A DNA stretch of 64,000 nucleotides from Arsenicicoccus sp. oral taxon 190 (lineage in GTDB: Bacteria > Actinomycetota > Actinomycetes > Actinomycetales > Dermatophilaceae), in the NCBI RefSeq assembly GCF_001189535.1, contig NZ_CP012070.1:2728001-2792000 (forward strand), written 5' to 3'. Of the stretch, positions 49,547 to 57,767 are shown one piece after another. The notes under the pieces are model-generated. The model was given only the letters and a program-made list of their open reading frames with translations. It did no database searches and was not told the origin of the DNA. Both the position numbers and the translations under genes were made by a program. Numbering within the stretch: position 1 is the stretch's first letter; every line of letters begins with the position of its first letter.

Positions 49547-49577
49547 GTCACCCGGCGGTGCAGCCCAGCGGTGTCAC

Positions 49578-51263
49578 CTAGCGCCGTCCGGCCCGGCGCA
49601 GGACGACGGACTCCCAGCCCGCCAGCACGCCGTCGCAGAGAGCGGTGTCGCTGGTGGCGATCACCACCTCGGCGTCCTGCCACCCGTCGAGCAGCTCCTC
49701 CGGCACGGCCAGCGGCTCGCGGGTGAACGACGCCAGGACCAGCAGCTGCGTGCCGTCGCTCGACCGCGTGTAGGCCCACAGGTCCGGGTGCTCCATGGCG
49801 ACCGGCTCGATCCCACCGCGCGAGACGACCGGCTCGGTGTGCCGCAACGCGATCAGCCGCCGGTAGTGCGCGAAGACCGACTCGGGGTCCTCGACCTGCG
49901 CGGCCGCGTTGATCTCGACGTGGTTGGGGTTGACCGCGATCCACGGCGTCCCCGTCGTGAAGCCGGCGTGCGGCGAGCCGTCCCACTGGACCGGGGTGCG
50001 GGCGTTGTCGCGGCCCTTGGCCCGGATGCCGGCCAGCAGCACCTCCGGCGCCACGCCGCGCTCGCGCGCCGCCCGGTAGTAGTTGAGCGACTCGATGTCG
50101 CGCAGGTCCTCGAGGCCGGCGAAGGGCATGTTGGTCATCCCGAGCTCCTCGCCCTGGTAGACGTAGGGCGTGCCGCGCAGCAGGTGCAGGACGGTGGCCA
50201 GGGTCTTGGCGGACCGGACGCGCCATACGGGATCGTCGTCGCCGAAGCGCGACACCGCGCGCGGCTGGTCGTGGTTGTCCCAGTAGAGCGAGTTCCAGCC
50301 GGTCTCGGCGAGCCCCACCTGCCAGGCCATCAGCGACTGCCGGACCCGGGGCATGGTGAGCGGCTGGACGTCGAACTTCCCGCCCGGCCCGCCGTCGAGG
50401 TCGACGTGCTCGAACTGGAAGACCATGTCGACCTCGCGCCGGGCGGGGTCGGTGTAGTCCCGCGCCTGCTCGATCGTCACCCCTGGCATCTCCCCCACCG
50501 TCAGGTAGGCGCGCGGGTGATCCGCGAAGACCTCGCGGTGCATCTCCTGCAGGTAGTCCTCCAGCCGCGGGCCGCACGCCACGAGCGGGAAGCCGTTGCC
50601 GAGCTCGGCGCCCTCGGCCTGCTCGCCGTCGGGCAGCCCCGGCGTCTTGGAGATGAGGTTGATGACGTCCATCCGGAAGCCGTCGATCCCCCGGTCCATC
50701 CAGCGCCGCATCATGGCGCAGACCGCCTGCCGGACCTCGGGGTTGTCCCAGTTGAGGTCCGGCTGCTTGCGGGAGAAGAGGTGCAGGTAGTACTGCCCCG
50801 TCGCCTCGTCGAACGCCCACGCGGAGCCGGAGAAGAAGGACTCCCAGTTGTTGGGCTCGTCGCGCCAGAGGTACCAGTCCCGCTTGGGGCTCTCGCGGCT
50901 GGACCGGCTCTCCACGAACCACGGGTGCTCGTCGCTGGTGTGGTTGACGACCAGGTCCATGACCAGCCGTATGCCGGCGTCGTGCGCCCGCTCGACGAGC
51001 TCGGTCAGATCCGCCATCGTCCCGAACACGGGGTCGACGTCCTCGTAGTCGCTGATGTCGTAGCCGTTGTCGTCCATCGGCGAGCGGTAGACGGGGCTGA
51101 GCCAGATCACGTCCACGCCGAGCCGCTGCAGGTGGTCGAGCCGGTCGATGATGCCGCGCAGATCCCCGATGCCGTCGCCGTCGCTGTCCTGGAAGGACTT
51201 CGGGTACACCTGGTAGACGACGGCGTCCTTCCACCAGTCGCCGGGCAGGTCGGTCTGCAGCAT
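49578..51263 (-). CDS. GH13 alpha-glucosidase (oligo-1,6-glucosidase type)
   Basis: 561 aa. GH13 conserved regions in order: DLVVNHTSDEHPWF, GFRMDVINLISK (nucleophile Asp), LTVGEMPGV (acid/base Glu), and YWDNHDQPRAVSR (third Asp). An N-terminal WWKDAVVYQVYPKSFQDSDGD and TPVQWDGSPHAGFT are typical of oligo-1,6-glucosidases and sucrose-active relatives. Cytoplasmic (no signal peptide), so it acts on imported malto-, isomalto-oligosaccharides or sucrose. ATG 51263 with GGAGG 5 nt upstream. Divergent from the HAD gene. Confidence 0.93.
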   Translation of the reverse strand: MLQTDLPGDWWKDAVVYQVYPKSFQDSDGDGIGDLRGIIDRLDHLQRLGVDVIWLSPVYRSPMDDNGYDISDYEDVDPVFGTMADLTELVERAHDAGIRLVMDLVVNHTSDEHPWFVESRSSRESPKRDWYLWRDEPNNWESFFSGSAWAFDEATGQYYLHLFSRKQPDLNWDNPEVRQAVCAMMRRWMDRGIDGFRMDVINLISKTPGLPDGEQAEGAELGNGFPLVACGPRLEDYLQEMHREVFADHPRAYLTVGEMPGVTIEQARDYTDPARREVDMVFQFEHVDLDGGPGGKFDVQPLTMPRVRQSLMAWQVGLAETGWNSLYWDNHDQPRAVSRFGDDDPVWRVRSAKTLATVLHLLRGTPYVYQGEELGMTNMPFAGLEDLRDIESLNYYRAARERGVAPEVLLAGIRAKGRDNARTPVQWDGSPHAGFTTGTPWIAVNPNHVEINAAAQVEDPESVFAHYRRLIALRHTEPVVSRGGIEPVAMEHPDLWAYTRSSDGTQLLVLASFTREPLAVPEELLDGWQDAEVVIATSDTALCDGVLAGWESVVLRRAGRR

Positions 51264-51299
51264 TGGTCCTCCGTCGATCGGGTGCGCGATGATCAGCGT

Positions 51300-51917
51300 A
51301 TGACGACCCGCACCGTCGGCTTCGACCTCGACCAGACCCTCGTTGACTCCACCGAACGCATCGTGGAGTCCTTCCGTTCGGCCTTCCGAGCGATGCGGCT
51401 GGCCGACGTGGCCCCGTCGGCGTTCACGCCGTGGTTCGGCTACCCGCTGGAGGAGATCCTGCGGCACGTCGCCCCCGGCGTGGACCCGGCCGCGTTCGTC
51501 CCGCACTACCGGCACGCGTACGACGTCGAGCGCCCGGGGCAGGCGGGGCCGATGCCGGGCGCCCGGGCGGCACTGGAGTGGTTGCGGGACAACGGCTTCC
51601 GCGTCGTGGTGGTGTCGGCGAAGCACCACCCCGTGGTCGAGGTGGCCCTCGCCGACGCGGGGCTCGGGGACCTCGTGGACGCCTACTACGGCGACCACTT
51701 CGGGGAGCAGAAGGCGATCCCCCTGCGGGAGGAGGACGCGGCGTTCTACGTCGGCGACCACGTGGCCGACATGCACGCTGCCTCGCTCGCCGGCGTGACC
51801 GGCGTCGCTGTCGTCTCCGGGGCGCACGACACGCGGGCCCTGCGCGAGGCCGGGGCCGGGGCGGTCATCGCGTCGCTCACCGACCTGCCGGCCACGATCG
51901 AGCGGCTGCTCGACTGA
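51300..51917 (+). CDS. HAD-family phosphatase (PGP/PGMB-like)
   Basis: 205 aa. Motif I GFDLDQTLVDSTERI (catalytic Asp), a helical cap (about 20-85), motif II VVVVSAKH, and motif IV YVGDHVADMHAASLAGV. The set resembles phosphoglycolate phosphatase or beta-phosphoglucomutase; next to a glucosidase, a sugar-phosphate substrate is plausible but unproven. ATG 51300. The 104 bp beyond its stop, before the convergent HNH gene, holds only a short CCGATG/CATCGG stem. Confidence 0.85.
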   Translation: MTTRTVGFDLDQTLVDSTERIVESFRSAFRAMRLADVAPSAFTPWFGYPLEEILRHVAPGVDPAAFVPHYRHAYDVERPGQAGPMPGARAALEWLRDNGFRVVVVSAKHHPVVEVALADAGLGDLVDAYYGDHFGEQKAIPLREEDAAFYVGDHVADMHAASLAGVTGVAVVSGAHDTRALREAGAGAVIASLTDLPATIERLLD

Positions 51918-52021
51918 CGAGCCTCCCGGTCAGTCCGGCACCGGCTCGACGGCGCGGATGGGGGTCGGCCTGACGCGCGACGCCGATGGGTGGCATCGGA
52001 TCGTTCCGGCTGCCCGGCGCG

Positions 52022-53749
52022 TCAGGCGGCGTGGGAAGGGGGATCGCCGGGTTCGACGCGAGGTGCGTCGCGAGGTGCGTCCCGAGGTGCGTCGCGGTGC
52101 TCGTGGGGTGCGCCGTCCAGGTGCTGGCCCGTCCGGGTGGTCACGTGCAGCCGCCCGTCGGCGTCCAGCTCGTAGTGCCAGTGGCCCCGCGTCTTGAGCT
52201 GGTGGTGGTAGCGGCACAGCGTCACGAGGTTGGCGGGGCTCGTCGGACCCTCCGGGTAGGGGGTGACGTGGTCGAGGTCGCACAGCTCGGCTGGACGGGT
52301 GCAGCCGGGCAGGCGGCACGTGACGTCGCGGGCCATCACGTCGGCCCGCATGGTGGGTGTCGGCACGTAGGTCTTGCTGCTCCGCTCGAACAACGTGCCG
52401 GTGACGGGGTCGTGGACCAGGCGGTGCCAGGTGCTGTCGGGGCGGAGCGCGATCTCCCTCGCGAGGGCCGCCGGGATCGGGCCGACGCCCGCCAGGTGGC
52501 CGGGGTCGTCCCGCAGACCCAGGAGGGTGAGCAGGTCCATCCGCAGGTCGACCCGGGCCGGTGCTCTGGTGGTGGCGAGGGCGGCGGCGGTGCGGCTGAT
52601 CTCCTCCGCTGCGTGGCGGGCGGCCTCGGCACGTTCCTGCTCGCTCCGACGCCACGCCGCGTCCCCCGCCTCCTGCACGAGGTTGGCGAACGGTGCACCC
52701 GGGTCGTAGCCGTACGGCGTGGCGCCGTCTCCCACAGGCGGACCGCCGGAGCCCCGGGCGGCCGGGGATGCCGGGGCAGGGCCGGGTACCTCCCTGTCGT
52801 CGGGACGCGTGCCTGCGGCTGGAGCAGGCCAGGTCCTGGGAGGGACGTGGGGCTCGTGCGCCGAGCTGGCGGCGTCCGACAGGTCACCGGGCACGGTGAC
52901 GCCGTGCGTGAGCAGGGCGAGCGCGATGTCCGCCCGCAGCTGTGAGAGCCGGCGTTCGTCGCCGTTGTGCTTCGCGGCCCGGGCGAGCTGCTCGATGCGA
53001 GCCCTTGCTGCCGCCACCTGGTCGGGATGGCCGCTCAGGCCGAGCCGCGCCACGCCGTGGTCGTCGACGCCGGTCCACAGGTCTCGGCTCTCGAGGCGCC
53101 GTCGGCGCTCCTGCTCGGCGGTGCGCTCGCGTGAGGTCTCGTGCACCACGTGCCGGCGCAACCGGGCGCGAAAACCCGCGTGGCTGAGCGTGGCGGCGGC
53201 GGACAGGTCGTCGGCGGCGAACCCCCTCTTGGGGGCGAGCACCGCGCCCAGGACGCGGGCCGCGGCCGGGTCGGTCAGGCCGTCGGTCTCGTCCCGCACC
53301 CAGGTGGCCCGCTCGAGCGTGGTGCGGCCGCGGGACAGCGCGCTGAGCACGGCCCCCAGGAACTCCCCCGGTGCCGCCGCCAGCCGGGATCGTCGCTGGA
53401 CCTCGTGCAGGCCGAGGCCGGTCGCCGTCACGATCTCGGCGTTGGCCACGCGGTGGCCCTCGGCAAATGCCCTGGCGGCGCGGGTCGGGGACGGTTCGGG
53501 TCCCGCGTGCGCGCTCACGTCGGCGGCCACACTCTCCTGGAGCGCGGCGTGCGCGGTGATCGCCACGGCGTGCAGGTAGCCGGTCAGCCGGTGCGCCGCC
53601 ACGACCCGCGCGAGAGCCTTCGCCTCCCGCGCCTCGTCGGGCGCCCCGCGCGTGCTCGCGGGGGGTGTGTCGGTGGCGGCCGCCAGGATCGTCTCGAGCG
53701 CCTCGACGACGACGTCGGGCAGACCGAGAGCACAGGTGTCGATGATCAT
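52022..53749 (-). CDS. DUF222 / HNH endonuclease family protein
   Basis: 575 aa. An N-terminal helical DUF222 domain (about 25-330; LHEVQRRSRLAAAPGEFLGAVLSAL), a Pro/Gly-rich spacer (about 320-365), then an HNH module near 500: CRLPGCTRPAELCDLDHVTPY and NLVTLCRYHHQLKTRG with both zinc Cys pairs. The C-terminal RDAPRDAPRDAPR comes from a 12 bp tandem repeat. ATG 53749 with GGGAGG 6 nt upstream. These proteins are highly multiplied in actinobacterial genomes; their role (mobile, restriction or regulatory) is unsettled. Confidence 0.9.
   Translation of the reverse strand: MIIDTCALGLPDVVVEALETILAAATDTPPASTRGAPDEAREAKALARVVAAHRLTGYLHAVAITAHAALQESVAADVSAHAGPEPSPTRAARAFAEGHRVANAEIVTATGLGLHEVQRRSRLAAAPGEFLGAVLSALSRGRTTLERATWVRDETDGLTDPAAARVLGAVLAPKRGFAADDLSAAATLSHAGFRARLRRHVVHETSRERTAEQERRRRLESRDLWTGVDDHGVARLGLSGHPDQVAAARARIEQLARAAKHNGDERRLSQLRADIALALLTHGVTVPGDLSDAASSAHEPHVPPRTWPAPAAGTRPDDREVPGPAPASPAARGSGGPPVGDGATPYGYDPGAPFANLVQEAGDAAWRRSEQERAEAARHAAEEISRTAAALATTRAPARVDLRMDLLTLLGLRDDPGHLAGVGPIPAALAREIALRPDSTWHRLVHDPVTGTLFERSSKTYVPTPTMRADVMARDVTCRLPGCTRPAELCDLDHVTPYPEGPTSPANLVTLCRYHHQLKTRGHWHYELDADGRLHVTTRTGQHLDGAPHEHRDAPRDAPRDAPRVEPGDPPSHAA
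52058..52100 (+). repeat. 12-bp tandem repeat in the HNH gene tail
   Basis: GCGAGGTGCGTC twice exactly, then once with one change, then a partial unit. Encodes (on the minus strand) repeated RDAP. Confidence 0.9.
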
Positions 53750-53799
53750 CTGAGACCTCCCCTCCCCAACCACAACGCCCCACCGCGGGACCTGGTCCC

Positions 53800-53805
53800 A
53801 GGATA
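53800..53805 (-). promoter_or_regulatory. Candidate -10 (TATCCT) of the DUF222-HNH gene
   Basis: TATCCT on the minus strand about 50 nt before ATG 53749, leaving a short leader with GGGAGG. The 145 bp from here to the riboswitch shows nothing else I can name. Confidence 0.4.
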
Positions 53806-53950
53806 CCTCTCCCGGGGCGGCAGGGAAAGGGGTAGGGGTGACATTTTCGCAGGTCAGAGCGGGTGCGAGCCCGCCATGAGGTGCTGCCCGCGAGACGGCG
53901 CGGCGGCCACGCCGAGCTCCGTCCCAGGCGGCTGTGGCAGACTCGGGCGT

Positions 53951-54080
53951 ACGCGCTCCGGGGTCGGTGCAATTCCGAGCCGGCGGTGACAGCCCGCGAC
54001 CCGACCACCTCTCGAGGTGGTCGGTTGACCTGGTGGAACTCCAGGACCGACGGTGAAAGTCCGGATGGGAGGCAGCGCGA
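53951..54080 (+). ncRNA. FMN riboswitch (RFN element)
   Basis: Conserved RFN core: GGGTCGGTGCAATTCCGAGC, CCGGCGGTGACAGCCCGCGA, a variable hairpin (GACCACCTCTCGAGGTGGTC), TGGTGGAACTCCAGG, and CCGACGGTGAAAGTCCGGAT ending GGGAGGCAGCG. P1 pairs CGCGCT (53952) with AGCGCG (54074). About 155 nt separate it from ribD. No obvious terminator stem follows, so control may act at translation or by Rho. Expected to shut the rib genes when FMN is high. Confidence 0.95.
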
Positions 54081-54235
54081 GAGGTTCCCCTGCCCAGGGG
54101 TGCCTCGACGCAGGGTCGTCCTGCGGTCGGCGGTGCCGTATGCCGCCTCGGCCGCCGGCTCGCCCCTCGCCGTCGTCCCCGGAGCCTGCACAGGCCACGG
54201 CAGCAGCGACGAGCGAGACGAGCGAGAGGGACCCG

Positions 54236-55279
54236 ATGTCCGACGACCAGCACCAGCGCGACCTGCTGCTGCTCCGACGCACCGTCGCGCTGGCCGTCCG
54301 CGGCCCGGCCGCCGACCCCAACCCGCGGGTCGGGTGCGTGGTCGTGGACCGCCACGGCGAGGTCGCGGGCGAGGGGTGGCACCGCGGCTCGGGGACGCCG
54401 CACGCCGAGCTGGCCGCCCTCGCGGCGGCGCGAGCCGCCGGGCACGACCTGGCGGGGGGCACGGCATACGTGTCCTTGGAGCCGTGCAACCACACCGGCC
54501 GGACCGGACCGTGCGCCGAGGCGCTCGTGGCGGCCGAGATCGCCCGGGTCGTCTACGCCATGCCCGACCCGGACCCCATCGCGACCGGCGGGGCGGACAC
54601 CCTCGCCCGGGCGGGCATCACGACGGAGCTGGTGCCGCTGGCCGAGGCCACCAACCTCAACGACGGCTTCTGCCACGCGGTGACCCACGGGCGCCCCCTC
54701 GTGACGTGGAAGCTCGCAGCCACCCTGGACGGACGCTCGGCCGCCGCCGACGGCTCCAGCTGCTGGATCACCGGGGAGACCGCCCGCGCCGACGTGCACC
54801 GGCTGCGGGCCACCGCCGGTGCCGTCGTCGTCGGCACCGGCACGGTCCTGCGCGACGACCCGCGGCTCACGGTGCGGGCGGCGGACGGGTCCCTCGCCGA
54901 GCGCCAGCCGTTGCGCGTCGTCGTCGGTGAGCGCGAGATCCCCGCCGACGCAAGGGTGCTCGACGACGGTGCACCCACCCTGCGGATCCGGCACCGCGAC
55001 CCTGCGCTGGTGCTCGCGACCCTGCACGAGCACCGGGTCCGCCACGTCTGGCTGGAGGGCGGCCCGACCGTCGCGGCCGCCTGGCTGCGCGCCGGCGTCG
55101 TCGACCGGGTGATCGCGTATGTCGCACCCGCCCTGCTCGGCGCCGGCACCCCCGCCGTCACCGACCTCGGCATCGCCACCATCGAGGAGGCGCGCCGCCT
55201 CACCACGACCGACGTCGCCGTCCTCGACGGGGACGTCCGCATCACCATGTCGACCGCCCCCGGACCGAGAGGACGCTGA
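54236..55279 (+). CDS. ribD: Bifunctional diaminohydroxyphosphoribosylaminopyrimidine deaminase / reductase
   Basis: 347 aa. The deaminase half (about 1-145) shows the zinc site GTPHAELAAL and EPCNHTGRTGPCAEAL. The reductase half (about 150-345) shows VTWKLAATLDGRSAAADGSS, ADVHRLRATAGAVVVGTGTV and VWLEGGPTVAAAWLRAG. Steps two and three of riboflavin synthesis. ATG 54236 with GAGAGGG about 6 nt upstream; earlier in-frame codons lie in the riboswitch and leader. Ends on the ribBA start. Confidence 0.95.
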   Translation: MSDDQHQRDLLLLRRTVALAVRGPAADPNPRVGCVVVDRHGEVAGEGWHRGSGTPHAELAALAAARAAGHDLAGGTAYVSLEPCNHTGRTGPCAEALVAAEIARVVYAMPDPDPIATGGADTLARAGITTELVPLAEATNLNDGFCHAVTHGRPLVTWKLAATLDGRSAAADGSSCWITGETARADVHRLRATAGAVVVGTGTVLRDDPRLTVRAADGSLAERQPLRVVVGEREIPADARVLDDGAPTLRIRHRDPALVLATLHEHRVRHVWLEGGPTVAAAWLRAGVVDRVIAYVAPALLGAGTPAVTDLGIATIEEARRLTTTDVAVLDGDVRITMSTAPGPRGR

Positions 55280-56508
55280 TGTTCACCGAGTCACCCGTCG
55301 AGGACGCCCTGGACGCGCTGCGGGAGGGCCGACCCGTGCTGGTCCTCGACGACGTCGACCGTGAGGACGAGGGTGACGTCGTGCTGGCCGCGCAGACCGT
55401 CACCCCGTCCTGGCTGGCCTGGACGATCCGGCACACCAGCGGATACCTGTGCGCGCCGATGCCCGAGGCGTGGGCGGACCGGCTCGACCTGCCGCTCATG
55501 GTGACGCGCAACGAAGACTCGCTGCGCACCGCCTACACCGTCACCGTGGACGCCGCCCGCGGTGTCACCACCGGCATCAGCGCGACCGACCGGGCCACGA
55601 CCCTGCACGCCCTCGCCGACCCCGCCGCGCTCCCCCACGACCTCGTCCGGCCCGGGCACGTCGTCCCGCTGCGAGCCCGCGACGGCGGGGTGCTGGTGCG
55701 CCGCGGCCACACCGAGGCCGCCGTCGACCTGTGCCGCCTGGCGGGCCTGTCCCCCGTCGGCGCGATCGGCGAGCTCGTCCACGACAGCGGCGAGATGATG
55801 CGCGCACCAGCGGTCTTCGCCCTCGCCGCCGAGCACGACCTGCCGGTGGTCACCATCGCCGCGCTCGTCCGCCACCGTCAGGCCCACGACCGGGTGCGCC
55901 GGCAGGCCCGGACCGTGGTGCCGACGCGGCACGGGCGGTTCGCGGCATACGGCTATCGCGACGAGCTGACCGGAGCCGAGCACCTGGCGCTGGTGAGTCC
56001 GCGGGGCCTGGGCGAGGCGCCGTTGGTGCGGGTGCACTCCGAGTGCCTGACGGGCGACGCGTTCGGGAGCCTGCGGTGCGACTGCGGGCCGCAGCTCGAG
56101 CACGCGCTGGCGCGGGTCGCGGCCGAGGGCGGCGCCGTGGTCTACCTGCGTGGGCACGAGGGGCGCGGGGTGGGGCTGCTGGGCAAGCTGGCGGCCTACC
56201 GCGAGCAGGACCTCGGGGCCGACACCGTCGAGGCGCAGGAGCTGCTGGGGCTGCCGGTCGACGCCCGGGACTTCGCGGCGGGCGCGGCGATCCTGCACGA
56301 CCTCGCCATCAGGCGGGTGCGGCTGCTGACCAACAACCCGGGCAAGGCCGACGCGGTCCGCGCCGCCGGCCTCGACGTCGTCACGGTCGAGCCCAGCCAC
56401 GTCGGCGCCAACCCCGACAACGAACGCTACCTGCGCACCAAGCGCGACCGCCTGGGACACCTGCTCCCGGCGACCTCCCCCACCCACCAGCTCGCCCAGG
56501 AGGCATGA
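55279..56508 (+). CDS. ribBA: Bifunctional 3,4-dihydroxy-2-butanone-4-phosphate synthase / GTP cyclohydrolase II
   Basis: 409 aa. RibB half (about 1-200): LVLDDVDREDEGDVVLAAQ, TSGYLCAPM, TGISATDRATT. RibA half (about 205-405): VRVHSECLTGDAFGSLRCDC with the three zinc Cys, YLRGHEGRGVGLLGKL, TNNPGKADAVRAAG. Supplies both precursors of lumazine. RibB usually has EDR-ENEG; here it is VDREDEG, a conservative variation. ATG 55279 overlaps the ribD stop. No riboflavin synthase gene lies between it and ribD. Confidence 0.95.
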   Translation: MFTESPVEDALDALREGRPVLVLDDVDREDEGDVVLAAQTVTPSWLAWTIRHTSGYLCAPMPEAWADRLDLPLMVTRNEDSLRTAYTVTVDAARGVTTGISATDRATTLHALADPAALPHDLVRPGHVVPLRARDGGVLVRRGHTEAAVDLCRLAGLSPVGAIGELVHDSGEMMRAPAVFALAAEHDLPVVTIAALVRHRQAHDRVRRQARTVVPTRHGRFAAYGYRDELTGAEHLALVSPRGLGEAPLVRVHSECLTGDAFGSLRCDCGPQLEHALARVAAEGGAVVYLRGHEGRGVGLLGKLAAYREQDLGADTVEAQELLGLPVDARDFAAGAAILHDLAIRRVRLLTNNPGKADAVRAAGLDVVTVEPSHVGANPDNERYLRTKRDRLGHLLPATSPTHQLAQEA

Positions 56509-56509
56509 C

Positions 56510-57022
56510 ATGGCCGGACACGGCTCACCCACCCTGACCGTCGACGGCGCCCGGCTGCGGGTCGCGGTCGTGGCCTCGTCCTGGCACGACCAGGTCATGG
56601 GCGGGTTGCTGGACGGCGCCGCGCGAGGCCTCGCGGACGCCGGCGTGACCGACGCGGACGTGGTGCGCGTGCCGGGCTCGTTCGAGCTCCCGGTGGCCTG
56701 CGCCCGCCTGGCACCCTCGTACGACGCCCTCGTCGCGCTCGGCGTCGTGATCCGCGGGGGCACCCCCCACTTCGACTACGTGTGCAGCGCCGCGACGCAG
56801 GGGATCACGGAGGTGACGATGCGCACCGGGGTGCCGGTCGGGTTCGGCCTGCTGACCTGCGACGACGAGGCCCAGGCGCTCGACCGGGCCGGGCTGGCGG
56901 GCTCGCGCGAGGACAAGGGGCACGAGGCCGCCACGGCGGCGGTGGCGACGGCGGTCGCGCTGCGGGACCTGGCCCCGCGGGTCGTCGGCTCACCTAGGAG
57001 TACACCTAGGCCAGGCCCGTGA
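56510..57022 (+). CDS. ribH: 6,7-dimethyl-8-ribityllumazine synthase
   Basis: 170 aa. RVAVVASSWHDQVMGGLLDGA, VPGSFELPVA, VALGVVIRGGTPHFDYVC (with active-site His) and FGLLTCDDEAQALDRAG. Joins the RibD and RibB products. ATG 56510 is 1 bp after ribBA, with AGGAGG upstream. The C-terminal 17 bp overlap the convergent VOC gene. Confidence 0.95.
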   Translation: MAGHGSPTLTVDGARLRVAVVASSWHDQVMGGLLDGAARGLADAGVTDADVVRVPGSFELPVACARLAPSYDALVALGVVIRGGTPHFDYVCSAATQGITEVTMRTGVPVGFGLLTCDDEAQALDRAGLAGSREDKGHEAATAAVATAVALRDLAPRVVGSPRSTPRPGP

Positions 57023-57755
57023 CCGGGTCCCGGCGCGTGAGGCAGTAGGTCAGGCCGGCGGGGTCCCGCATGACGTGCCACCACGCGTGCCGCTGGACGA
57101 CCTCCGCGCCGAGGCTCGTGTGCCGGGCGGTCGTCCGGTCCAGCAGCTCGGCGTCGGCCCCGACCGCGAGGTCGAGGTGCGCGCGCCCCGACTCGTCGTC
57201 CCCCTGCAGTCGTTGCACGAGCAGCTGGACCGAGCGCGGGTCGCCGGCGCGGCGCAGCAGGGTGAACTCCTCGTGCCTGGTCCCGTGCTGCACCTCCCAC
57301 GCGGTGAGGCCGCTCCAGAAGGCCAGCTCTTGGTCGTGGTGATCTCCCGGCACGTCGAGGCACACCTGGTCCACCCGCTCGCCAGCGACGGGCGGTGGCA
57401 GCTCCGACTCGCCGTGCGAGGCGACGCAGCACAGGCCGATGCCGGCGGGCGAGCGCAGGACCACCAGCCCCGGCTCACGGTGCTGCACGCTCGCGCCCAG
57501 CGACTCGGCGCGCCCGGCCAGCCCGTCGACGTCGGGCGAGTGCAGGTCCACATGCACCCCGGGCGGGCCCTCCCGCAGGCCCTGGATCCGCAGCTGCGGA
57601 TCTCCCCGGCGGGGCAGGAAGGTCGCGAACTGCCCGGCCTCCCCGCGGCGTGCGGACAGGCGGGTGCCGGTGGCAGCGCACCAGAAGTCGGCCGCCGTCG
57701 CCATCCGGCTCGCCGGCACGTCGACGAAGGCCGTCACCCAGCCGATCGCGGTCAT
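57006..57755 (-). CDS. VOC (glyoxalase-like) family protein, two domains
   Basis: 249 aa, two tandem VOC modules: the first (about 5-115; TAFVDVPASRMATAADFWCAATG, LRIQGLREGPPGVHVDLH), the second (about 125-245; VDQVCLDVPGDHHDQELAFWSGLTAW, HLDLAV, VMRDPAGLTYCLTRR). Metal-dependent isomerase, dioxygenase or binding-protein roles are all possible. ATG 57755. Lies 12 bp downstream of the acVLRF1 fusion on the same strand. Confidence 0.88.
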   Translation of the reverse strand: MTAIGWVTAFVDVPASRMATAADFWCAATGTRLSARRGEAGQFATFLPRRGDPQLRIQGLREGPPGVHVDLHSPDVDGLAGRAESLGASVQHREPGLVVLRSPAGIGLCCVASHGESELPPPVAGERVDQVCLDVPGDHHDQELAFWSGLTAWEVQHGTRHEEFTLLRRAGDPRSVQLLVQRLQGDDESGRAHLDLAVGADAELLDRTTARHTSLGAEVVQRHAWWHVMRDPAGLTYCLTRRDPVTGLA

Positions 57756-57767
57756 GGCCGGGATCCG

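Noticed and set aside
52022..53749. DUF222-HNH gene as an intact homing or restriction element
   Set aside because: No intron, intein or modification partner is nearby; this is a common multiplied family, so it is annotated without such a claim.
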